Source: JAFGGG01 sp964634205 (lineage in GTDB: Bacteria; Spirochaetota; Spirochaetia; SZUA-6; RPPD01). Taken from it: a stretch of 64,000 nt of DNA. How positions within the stretch are numbered: position 1 is the first letter of the stretch; each line of letters starts with the position of its first letter. Below are positions 26,045 to 33,748 of this stretch, in pieces. The notes under the pieces were generated by a model that did no database searches, was not told the DNA's origin, and saw nothing but the letters and a program-made list of their open reading frames with translations. Where the stretch lies: positions 1 to 64,000 of the forward strand of contig CAZWKE010000009.1 in NCBI GenBank assembly GCA_964634205.1, given 5' to 3'. Position numbers and translations under genes: made by a program.

Positions 26045-26944
26045 ATGTCGGATACTATATTGAAAATAGGGATTCCCAAAGGGAGCCTGGAAAACGCTAC
26101 CATAGAACTCTTCGGCAAGGCCGGATGGAGGATCTCGGTCTCTTCGCGGAATTATTTTCCGGGCATAGATGATGCCGAGCTTTCCTGCGCCCTGGTGCGC
26201 GCGCAGGAGATGTCCCGTTATGTGGAAAAGGGGACCCTGGACGTGGGCCTGACCGGCATCGACTGGGTCATGGAAAACGAGTCCGATGTAGAGCTGGTAG
26301 CCGACCTGGTCTATTCCAAGGTAAGTACCAACAAGGCAAAATGGGTGCTGGCCGTACCCAGTGATTCCGACATCACTTCTATCGAAGACTGTAAGAACAA
26401 ACGCATTTCCACGGAACTGGTCAATTTTACCCGCAAGTACTTTAAAGAGCGAAACATTCCGGTGGACATTGAGTTTTCCTGGGGTGCCACGGAGGCCAAG
26501 GTCGTTGAGGGCCTGGTGGACGGTATTGTCGAGGTTACGGAAACCGGCAGTACCATCCGGGCGCACGGCCTGAAGATCATCCACACCCTGTTGGAAACAA
26601 ACACCAAACTTATCGCCAATAAAAAAAGCATGCAAAACAGCTGGAAGCGGGCGAAAATACGCCAGATAGCCCTGCTGCTGCAGGGGGCCCTGAATGCCGA
26701 AAACATGGTGGGACTAAAAATGAACATTCCCAAAAACCGGTTGGAGGAGATTATGGATATTCTTCCCAGTATCACCGCCCCCACCATCTCCGCCCTGCAT
26801 GATCCCGAGTGGGTCTCGGCGGAAACCGTGATAAACGAGTCAATCGTCCGGGAGATCATCCCCCGCTTGATCGGGGTCGGCGCGGACGGTATTATCGAAT
26901 ATCCGCTGAATAAGATTGTGTGCAAAAAAGACGCCATAGATTAA
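26045..26944 (+). CDS. hisG: ATP phosphoribosyltransferase, long form (copy 1)
   Basis: 299 residues; first, committed step of histidine synthesis. IGIPKGSLENATIELF, GTLDVGLTGIDWV and the PRPP loop VEVTETGSTIRAHGLKI are intact. The C-terminal ~75 residues form the regulatory HisG_C domain (ENMVGLKMNIPKNRLEEIMDILPSI), marking the self-sufficient long form that needs no HisZ. The PRPP-loop style differs from the second copy at 36867. Confidence 0.93.
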   Translation: MSDTILKIGIPKGSLENATIELFGKAGWRISVSSRNYFPGIDDAELSCALVRAQEMSRYVEKGTLDVGLTGIDWVMENESDVELVADLVYSKVSTNKAKWVLAVPSDSDITSIEDCKNKRISTELVNFTRKYFKERNIPVDIEFSWGATEAKVVEGLVDGIVEVTETGSTIRAHGLKIIHTLLETNTKLIANKKSMQNSWKRAKIRQIALLLQGALNAENMVGLKMNIPKNRLEEIMDILPSITAPTISALHDPEWVSAETVINESIVREIIPRLIGVGADGIIEYPLNKIVCKKDAID

Positions 26945-28005
26945 TTCACAATAGATTGATTCACACATCCCACCGCCGTGCCGCCCGCTGCTCGGTCCGT
27001 TTCATTATCCTGGGCCTTTGCGCGGTCTGGCTGTCCGCCGCGACCGTTTCCTGCACCACCGCCTCTTTGTTTGACAGCGCCTACGGCGATTACCCGGATT
27101 TTGCCCGGGTCAGGCTTTTTTTACGCCGGCTCGCTGCCGCCTACCCGGAGCTTGTCACCCTCGAAACCCTGGGACATACGGCCGGGGGCAGAGCCATCAC
27201 GGCGGTGCATATTGATGCACGGCGACAGCGGAAACCGGACAAACCGCAGCTCCTGTTTACCGCCATTATCCACGGCGATGAATGGGTATCTCTGCCGGCC
27301 ATGCTGTATACGATTCATGCATTAGTCAGTAGGTATGATCACGACAGGGAAATACACGCAATATTGGACAATACCTCTCTCTGGTTTGTGCCGGTGGTAA
27401 ATCCCGACGGGTATGAATACAGCCGGCAAAACAACCGGGACTGGCGCAAGAACCGCGCGGTCTACGGGGAAAAGGCAGTGGGCGTAGACATCAACCGCAA
27501 CTTTGACTACCGGTGGAATGCCCCGGGCGGATTCAGCCGTGATCCGGACTCCCGCTTCTATATGGGCCCCGCACCGTCATCCGAGGCGGAGACCCGGGCG
27601 CTGCAAACCCTGGCCCAAAGAATCCGGTTCACGGCGGCAATTGATTTTCACAGCTTCGGCAGGTACATCCTGTACCCATACGGCTACACCCGCAAGAGTA
27701 CGGTACAGCAGGGTCTTTTTCACCGGGCGGCACAGGATATGGCGGCGGAAATAAAATCCGACGGTGGTGCGGACTACACCCCGCTCCAACTCAGCAGTAT
27801 CTATCCGGAGGGACTGCCGACCGGTACCCTCATGGACTATCTGTATGGAAGGTACGAAACACTGGCGTTTACCCTTGAGCTTTCACCGAAAAACAAAGAA
27901 CAAGGCGGGGTAAGTCCGTCTCGTAAAGAGTTACCACGGATCTGCAGCGAGGCACTCAGCGCGGTCCGTTGCCTGTGTAATTTGACTTTCAACCATTTTA
28001 AATAA
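26920..28005 (+). CDS. M14 zinc carboxypeptidase, exported
   Basis: About 361 residues. Zinc ligands H and E in IIHGDEWVSLPA and the later His in AIDFHSFGRY; substrate Arg in VDINRNFDYRWN; catalytic Glu in FTLELSPK. An N-terminal hydrophobic stretch (FIILGLCAVWLSAATVSC) indicates export, possibly as a lipoprotein. The start is uncertain: GTG 26920 overlaps hisG by 25 bases, and TTG 26956 is an alternative; neither has a good ribosome site. Probably trims peptides or peptidoglycan stems in the periplasm (inference). Confidence 0.87.
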   Translation: MQKRRHRLIHNRLIHTSHRRAARCSVRFIILGLCAVWLSAATVSCTTASLFDSAYGDYPDFARVRLFLRRLAAAYPELVTLETLGHTAGGRAITAVHIDARRQRKPDKPQLLFTAIIHGDEWVSLPAMLYTIHALVSRYDHDREIHAILDNTSLWFVPVVNPDGYEYSRQNNRDWRKNRAVYGEKAVGVDINRNFDYRWNAPGGFSRDPDSRFYMGPAPSSEAETRALQTLAQRIRFTAAIDFHSFGRYILYPYGYTRKSTVQQGLFHRAAQDMAAEIKSDGGADYTPLQLSSIYPEGLPTGTLMDYLYGRYETLAFTLELSPKNKEQGGVSPSRKELPRICSEALSAVRCLCNLTFNHFK

Positions 28006-28041
28006 CGGGGAACAATGCCCGGCAGACAACGATCTAAACAG

Positions 28042-28134
28042 GCCGCCCGCACCCCTTTCTGAAATCGGGCTGCGGGCGGCACCCGCTTCTGCCCACGAAA
28101 CCCTGCCGTACTCCCTTAAAGAGTACAGGCCCGT
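28042..28134. terminator. two hairpins between convergent genes
   Basis: GCCGCCCGCA (28042-28051) pairs perfectly with TGCGGGCGGC (28071-28080). A second stem GTACTC/GAGTAC lies around 28109-28131, nested in AAACC/GGTTT. No U-tract follows either, so termination activity is uncertain. They fill the 140-base gap between the M14 gene and cheW. Confidence 0.4.
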
Positions 28135-28145
28135 GGTTTCCCGTG

Positions 28146-28661
28146 CTATTTTTCCTTTAAAATCTCACCTTCCACTTTTTTTGCTGAACTGCTTACCGCC
28201 TGGAATTCATCCTCGGAAAATATCTTATCAATATCGAGGATAATGATGAACTCATCACCGATCTTCCCCATCCCATTGATGAATTCGATATTCACTTTGG
28301 TACCCAGATACGGAGAGGGCTCAATCTGCTCCGGTTCCAGGTTGATGACTTCTTTGACCGCATCCGCCACGGCTCCGATTACCTTGACCTCATTGTCTAT
28401 GACCACCTCCATCACGATGATGCACGTACGCACCGTTTCTTCCGTGTCTCCCATACCGAACTTGTACTTCAAATCAACAACCGGCACGACATTGCCGCGA
28501 AGGTTGATGACCCCGCGCATAAAACGCGGGGTTTTCGGCACTTTGGTAATTTTGGTGAGTTCCAACACCTCTTTCACCTTCAGCACATCAAGCGCGTATA
28601 CCTCTTCCTCAAGGTTGAATGTCAGATACGTGACTATTTTATTTAACACTTCAGTACCCAT
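28146..28661 (-). CDS. cheW: chemotaxis coupling protein CheW
   Basis: 171 residues, CheW SH3-like fold: YLTFNLEEEVYALDVLKVKEVLEL, FMRGVINLRGNVVPVVDL, and GAVADAVKEVINLEPEQIEPSP. Links receptors to CheA. Follows the MCP gene by 18 bases with GGAGAGAG before ATG 28661. No cheA, cheY, cheB or cheR is in the window. Confidence 0.95.
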   Translation of the reverse strand: MGTEVLNKIVTYLTFNLEEEVYALDVLKVKEVLELTKITKVPKTPRFMRGVINLRGNVVPVVDLKYKFGMGDTEETVRTCIIVMEVVIDNEVKVIGAVADAVKEVINLEPEQIEPSPYLGTKVNIEFINGMGKIGDEFIIILDIDKIFSEDEFQAVSSSAKKVEGEILKEK

Positions 28662-28679
28662 CTTCTCTCTCCTTTGAAT

Positions 28680-30497
28680 TTAATATTTTTCAAAATCCGC
28701 GTCAATCTTGTCGTGTTTATCCTCTTCCATGTTCAATGTAACGCCTTTCACCTTTTCATCTGAGAAAACCGGCTTTTCCGCCCGACCTGCGGGCTGATGT
28801 TCGCTCATCTTTGCCTGGTGCTGGTTTTTAATGTGCCCGATCGAGAGATTATGGTGATGGGGAAAGGCCCCTGTATGAGCGGCGGCAAGTTCCAGCTTTT
28901 TCTTATTTCCGTTTCCATTGCCGTTCGTCTTAAAAAAGGAGATCACGGCCTGTAACTGTTCGGCCTGGCTGGAAAGTTCCTCCGCCATGGAGGCCATCTC
29001 CTCAGATGCCGAAGCATTCTGCTGAATCACCGTGTCCAACTGCATAATCGCCTTGTTAATCTGTTCGGTACCGGATTTCTGTTCCCCACTGGCCGCGCTG
29101 ATCTCCTGCACAAGCTGTGAAGTTTTCTGAATATCGGGAACAATCCGCACCAAAAGCCCACCGGCGCTTTCCGCTATATCCACACTTGACTTGGACAATT
29201 CGCTGATCTCCCCCGCGGCCTTCTGGCTGCGTTCGGCCAGTTTCCGGACCTCCGCCGCCACGACCGCAAAACCCTTGCCGTGTTCACCGGCGCGGGCCGC
29301 CTCAATGGCCGCGTTCAAGGCCAGGAGGTTGGTTTGCCCCGCGATCTCTTCAATAATAGATATTTTATCGGCAATTTCCTTCATGGCTTCAACGGTCTTG
29401 GACACCGCATCGCCTCCTTTTGCCGCGTCTTCCGCGGCCTTCAGGGCGATCTTTTCCGTTTGCATGGCATTGTCCGCGTTCTGCCTGATGTTGGCACCCA
29501 TTTCCTCAATCGAAGACGAAACCTCTTCGGCCGAGGCCGCCTGCTCGGTGGCCCCCTGCGACAGCTGTTGTGCCGTGGAGCTCATCTCCTGGCTGCCGGA
29601 AGAAACATTGTCCGACGCGCTGATCACATTGGTAACAATAGAGGTCAGGTTGCCGATCATGTTTTTTATGGCGGCGAACACACCGGTATCCGTTTTTCGC
29701 TGGTTTTCCAGTTTCATGCTCAAATCACCTTCGGAAACCTGTTTTGCCAGGCGTTCAATATACCAGGGTTCTCCGCCAAGCTGGTTCATCAGGCTTCTGG
29801 TAATAAAAATCCCCAGGGTAAGGCCGATAAACAGGGCACACACACTGATGATAATCATCCCCATCAGCGCTGCCTGTTCGTTCTGATCGGCCGCAAGCAT
29901 TGAACCCTCGGTAAATTTTTCCACATTCGTTAAAAAGCCCTCAATCTCGGTGTCCAACTGGTTGTTCTGCTCATCAATCTTCGCGGCCAGTTTTTCCGCC
30001 TCGTCAATCTGGCCTTTGTTGATAAAGCCGAATGCATTGCTCACGTATTCGTCAAAATCAGAATGTTGTTTTTCGATTTTCTTGAGTTGATCAAGCACCT
30101 GCTGGTATTCTTCCCTGATGGATTGATCCTTCACTTTATCATAGGTGGCCTGGGCCAGCTCCCGAGCCTTTTTCAGGTTTTCATCCACCATGCCCATATA
30201 TTTCTTAAAGTTGTCCTCGGCCTTGTTTATCTCCAGACTGTGGTCAGTCTCGGTTGAAGTGACCCCGGCAAAACGAAAGGCCTGCTCCAGGGAGATCGCC
30301 TGTTCCAGTTTATAGCTGTCAACCGAGGTAATGTAATTTGTAAGGGGAATATCCTCTTTCGCGATCTGCTGCATCTCATCGCCGATCCCCACCATCATTA
30401 TTATACCGAATATACTGGCGATGGCCAGCAGGGCGATAATAATGACAATCGTTCCCAGTATTTTTGTGCCTATTTTCATATTTTTTATGCCTGCCAT
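28680..30497 (-). CDS. methyl-accepting chemotaxis protein
   Basis: 605 residues. TM1 is near 14-36 (ILGTIVIIIALLAIASIFG). The periplasmic four-helix-bundle sensor region of ~165 residues is highly acidic. TM2 is near 208-232, followed by a HAMP-like segment and a long coiled signalling domain with the hairpin tip EIAGQTNLLALNAAIEAARA. After ~525 there is a tail rich in Asn/Lys/His. No C-terminal CheR-docking pentapeptide is seen. AAGGAG precedes ATG 30497. Operon with cheW. Confidence 0.94.
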   Translation of the reverse strand: MAGIKNMKIGTKILGTIVIIIALLAIASIFGIIMMVGIGDEMQQIAKEDIPLTNYITSVDSYKLEQAISLEQAFRFAGVTSTETDHSLEINKAEDNFKKYMGMVDENLKKARELAQATYDKVKDQSIREEYQQVLDQLKKIEKQHSDFDEYVSNAFGFINKGQIDEAEKLAAKIDEQNNQLDTEIEGFLTNVEKFTEGSMLAADQNEQAALMGMIIISVCALFIGLTLGIFITRSLMNQLGGEPWYIERLAKQVSEGDLSMKLENQRKTDTGVFAAIKNMIGNLTSIVTNVISASDNVSSGSQEMSSTAQQLSQGATEQAASAEEVSSSIEEMGANIRQNADNAMQTEKIALKAAEDAAKGGDAVSKTVEAMKEIADKISIIEEIAGQTNLLALNAAIEAARAGEHGKGFAVVAAEVRKLAERSQKAAGEISELSKSSVDIAESAGGLLVRIVPDIQKTSQLVQEISAASGEQKSGTEQINKAIMQLDTVIQQNASASEEMASMAEELSSQAEQLQAVISFFKTNGNGNGNKKKLELAAAHTGAFPHHHNLSIGHIKNQHQAKMSEHQPAGRAEKPVFSDEKVKGVTLNMEEDKHDKIDADFEKY

Positions 30498-30716
30498 TTA
30501 TGCTCTCCTTCGAAAAATTATTTTTCATTCGTCACGGACGGAATAAACCGCCGGGCCTACATTTAGTACATTACACCTCCCTTCCAATGTAATTTTGCCC
30601 ATTTCTTCTAATTTCTCTATTTCCTCCTAGAAGCATATAATCCGGCATGCTGTTTACAATCATGAGAAATGTTAACTTACGGAGAGATTATTATTAAAAA
30701 GCCATAGTAAAATATA

Positions 30717-31391
30717 CTATGAATCGAAATTCATAAAATAATTTATGGCAAACTTAATCAGCTCATTACTGCTTTTTAATCCCAGCTTTTTTTTAATATG
30801 GGCATAGTGGGTATCGATGGTGTTCGCACTGGTATGGAGTTTTTCGGCAATGGTATTGCGCTTATAACCCTCGGCAATCAATTGAAAAACCTCCAGCTCC
30901 CGGTCGCTCAGACTCTGCAGGGGGGTCTGGTTCCCTTTTTTATTATAAAACAATTTTTCCAGGATCGAGTTCCTTATGCCGTCACCCAAATAGATATTCC
31001 CGGCCAGTACGCTTCTGATGGCGGTCAACACCTTGTCCGCGGCCTCGGATTTCATTATGTACCCGCGGGCCCCGGCATGGATGGACCGCTCCGCGTACAG
31101 CGATTCATCATGCATGGAAATTACCAGGATGAATATCCCGGGATAACGTACTTTAATGCTTTTAATCAGTTCCAGTCCGTTTCCCCGGCTGAGGGAAATA
31201 TCAACGATCACCAGATCCGGTTTTGCCGCCTCCATTTGCGCTAATGCCCGGTACGCGTCTTCGGCGTCGCCGCAAATGGCTATATCATCCTGTTTGGAAA
31301 TCAATTTTTGTAAGCCCTCGCGAATTATCGGATGATCATCAACCACAAAAATATTCTTTTTCATTTCGTTCGTTGAGCTTTTCCGTTCCAA
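30717..31391 (-). CDS. NarL/FixJ-type response regulator
   Basis: 224 residues from a TTG at 31391, chosen because GGAGGT lies six bases upstream; the longer frame to TTG 31424 has no such site. Receiver: acidic pocket VVDDHP, phosphoacceptor Asp in LVIVDISLSRGNG, the Ser in VISMHDES and Lys in YIMKSEA. The C-terminal LuxR helix-turn-helix is LSDRELEVFQLIAEGYKRNT. Immediately downstream of, and surely paired with, the kinase at 31427. Confidence 0.92.
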   Translation of the reverse strand: MERKSSTNEMKKNIFVVDDHPIIREGLQKLISKQDDIAICGDAEDAYRALAQMEAAKPDLVIVDISLSRGNGLELIKSIKVRYPGIFILVISMHDESLYAERSIHAGARGYIMKSEAADKVLTAIRSVLAGNIYLGDGIRNSILEKLFYNKKGNQTPLQSLSDRELEVFQLIAEGYKRNTIAEKLHTSANTIDTHYAHIKKKLGLKSSNELIKFAINYFMNFDS

Positions 31392-31426
31392 AATAACACC
31401 TCCCTTCATCTGTGTACACTCCAAAC

Positions 31427-33337
31427 CTAATCAGCTACTATGCATAAAAGCTTCAGCCCTCCCCCATAATTCTGCAAAAATTCAAGTGAAGCGTTTATGG
31501 TATTGGCCCGGTACTGCATAATCCGCATACCAAGCCCTTTTTTACGGTATAAGTGCTGCAGGTCTCCCGTACCGTTATCAATAACGGCAAAGACAATACT
31601 TTTTTCCTTACGTAAAATCGAAATCTTAATCTCGGTGGCCTTACCGTGTTTTACGGCATTATGGATTGCCTCCTGGATAATCCGGTAAAGCTGGATCGCG
31701 GTAATTTTATCCCTGATGACAATGCGTCCCTCGCATATCAGCTCACATTTAATATTGAAAAGATTTTCCATATTTGCAATCAACTCCTTTATGCCGGAGA
31801 TAAACGATCCGGGGTCAAGTTCAAAGTACAGCAGCCCCCTGGCCAATATCCTGGTTTGTTCAATAGCCCGGTTGATCAAACCGGTGATATGCGCCGCCTC
31901 CCGCCATTCCGGCAGCTGTAGTTCCTGCAGCCGGTGCTCCATCACCTTGTTTTTAAAGGCAATTCCGGTTAAGAGCTGCCCCAGGCTGTCGTGCAGGGTC
32001 TGGCCCAACCGCTCCTGTTCTTTTCTGCTCAGCCGGAGCATTTCCAGCTCCAGTTCCCGCTGGCCGGTAATGTCCTCCACCCCCGCGATGGCACCTTCGT
32101 ACTCGCCCCTTCTGTTCATATAGGGTGAAATAATCATTTTGACGTATATTTTGGAGCCGTCCTTTTTACGAAATTTAAATATCTGCTCCTGTTTTACATC
32201 CGTCGGAAACTGGGCAAAGACCGTTTCCCACCTCCGCTGCTGCTCTTTCTCCATAAAGGAAACCATGCGCCGCCCGAGGATTTCATCGACACCATAGCCC
32301 AGAATGGCGGCCAATCGAGGATTCACATACGTGGTTACCGCGCCTTTATCGATAGCCCAGATCCCTTCATGCAGACTCTCCAACAGACTGTGAAATTTCT
32401 CTTCATTCTGCTGCAAGCGCGTGATAAAGCCCTGCTGTTCCTGCTCCAGATCAAGTTTATTGAAAGCAAAGGCCAGGTCGGACGCCAGGCGTTTTAACAA
32501 CTCTCTCTCCTCACCCTCGATGATACTCTTACCGTTCACGGTTATTTTAAGCACACCGTACACCATACGCCGAAACTGCAGGCGGATACTCATACTCCAT
32601 GTTCCGTGATAGGTATTCTGTAAAAAACAACTCCCGCATTGGATCGAGGGCTTTTGTACCAAAAGCACATCCGGATTTTTCAGGGTCTTCCGGTAACAGG
32701 CAGGCAGAGTATTCTTCTTAATCATCCGCTCTCTCTTGGCCTTCAATTTTTCCGTACCGGCCGAGATACTGGTACGAATATTCCTGTTGCCGTCAAGCAG
32801 CACGATATTCACATAATCATAGCCCCTGATCTTCACCAGATCCCTGCAGCAGGCTTTCATCAGCTGTTCCTTGTTTTTTTTCAACGCAATCAGGTGATTA
32901 ATGCGGCGGATGGCACAAAGAAAATTGTTTATGCGGACAAGCTTTTTTTCAATTGTATTTTTAAGGATGCTGTTTTCGATCACATAACGTAACTCCCCGT
33001 CCTCGAAGGGTTTGGTGAGATAAACCGACGAATCTGAATTTACCACCGTATCCCTCCTGCGTTTTTCATCTTTGTCTACCAGATAGACAACCGGAACTGC
33101 CGGTTTGCCTTTTTTAACGCTCGTATTGAAAATGGTTTTTATTTTATTCTTCAGCTTTTTATTGATTAATATCAAATCGGGTAATTTGTCATTCCGTATT
33201 TTAAGGATTTTCAGGGGATTGCCGTCGCCCAAAATTACGCGGGGAACCGAATAGCCGAAGCTTTCCATCTTCTTTTTCAGTTCAAGCGCGGCCTTTTTAT
33301 CATCTTCTATAATCAACAGTTTTGAATTGTCATGCAT
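31427..33337 (-). CDS. HisKA_3 sensor kinase with degenerate receiver, GAF and PAS domains
   Basis: 636 residues, no membrane segment. Residues 1-125 form a receiver fold, but the phosphoacceptor position is N59 (PDLILINKKL); EDD near 11-13 is kept. A GAF-like domain spans ~135-300 and contains CGSC. A PAS domain spans ~315-430 (GIWAIDKGAVTTYVNPRLAAI). The NarX-type dimerisation helix carries the phospho-His in LGQTLHDSLGQLLTGI. The HATPase has IIQEAIHNAVKHG, VIDNGTG and GLGMRIMQYRA. It pairs with the LuxR-type regulator that follows. Confidence 0.9.
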   Translation of the reverse strand: MHDNSKLLIIEDDKKAALELKKKMESFGYSVPRVILGDGNPLKILKIRNDKLPDLILINKKLKNKIKTIFNTSVKKGKPAVPVVYLVDKDEKRRRDTVVNSDSSVYLTKPFEDGELRYVIENSILKNTIEKKLVRINNFLCAIRRINHLIALKKNKEQLMKACCRDLVKIRGYDYVNIVLLDGNRNIRTSISAGTEKLKAKRERMIKKNTLPACYRKTLKNPDVLLVQKPSIQCGSCFLQNTYHGTWSMSIRLQFRRMVYGVLKITVNGKSIIEGEERELLKRLASDLAFAFNKLDLEQEQQGFITRLQQNEEKFHSLLESLHEGIWAIDKGAVTTYVNPRLAAILGYGVDEILGRRMVSFMEKEQQRRWETVFAQFPTDVKQEQIFKFRKKDGSKIYVKMIISPYMNRRGEYEGAIAGVEDITGQRELELEMLRLSRKEQERLGQTLHDSLGQLLTGIAFKNKVMEHRLQELQLPEWREAAHITGLINRAIEQTRILARGLLYFELDPGSFISGIKELIANMENLFNIKCELICEGRIVIRDKITAIQLYRIIQEAIHNAVKHGKATEIKISILRKEKSIVFAVIDNGTGDLQHLYRKKGLGMRIMQYRANTINASLEFLQNYGGGLKLLCIVAD

Positions 33338-33417
33338 ATATTATCCGGCATCAATAATTCCTCTATATATATAAATTTAGATAATACTGCATGAGATTGC
33401 AAATACTTTTAACGGAT

Positions 33418-33660
33418 TTACTCTACATACGCGGTCAGTTCATTAATGTTTACCAGTTCAAGAAAGTGCTCGCGGATCTCCTGCCCGGTGGGGGTTTTTA
33501 CGTTAATTCTAAAAACGCGATACACAATCATTCTTACGGTCGGCAGGGGAAGCGGAAGCGGAAAACCGTTCAGGTCTACCAGTTGGTTTATGGTCAGGCT
33601 GTGTTCGATTTCCTGGACGTCACCGTCGGGAAAGACAATGTAATTGGATTTCATGAACAT
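33418..33660 (-). CDS. 80-aa hypothetical protein
   Basis: No family recognised. Starts MFMKSNYIVFPDGDV at ATG 33660 with GGGGTG nine bases upstream; ATG 33654 is the alternative. It reads as a beta-rich small domain with a Leu/Pro stretch (NGFPLPLPLPTVRM) and an acidic C-terminus. It lies between the WD40 gene and the sensor kinase, all on the minus strand, so it may be co-transcribed with WD40. The in-frame extension to 33816 would overlap the WD40 end and looks non-coding. Confidence 0.55.
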   Translation of the reverse strand: MFMKSNYIVFPDGDVQEIEHSLTINQLVDLNGFPLPLPLPTVRMIVYRVFRINVKTPTGQEIREHFLELVNINELTAYVE

Positions 33661-33748
33661 GGAACAGCACCCCCCGCAAGGTACTATATCATTTTCGGCT
33701 GATAAATCGCAAGACCGCAACGAACCGGGAAATCCGCAGCCACGCAGG

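Noticed and set aside
25712..26635. 307-codon minus-strand frame opposite hisI-hisG
   Set aside because: Antisense shadow of two clear histidine genes.
28042..28134. Strong hairpins considered as a small RNA
   Set aside because: No promoter seen and the position between convergent genes fits a terminator region better.
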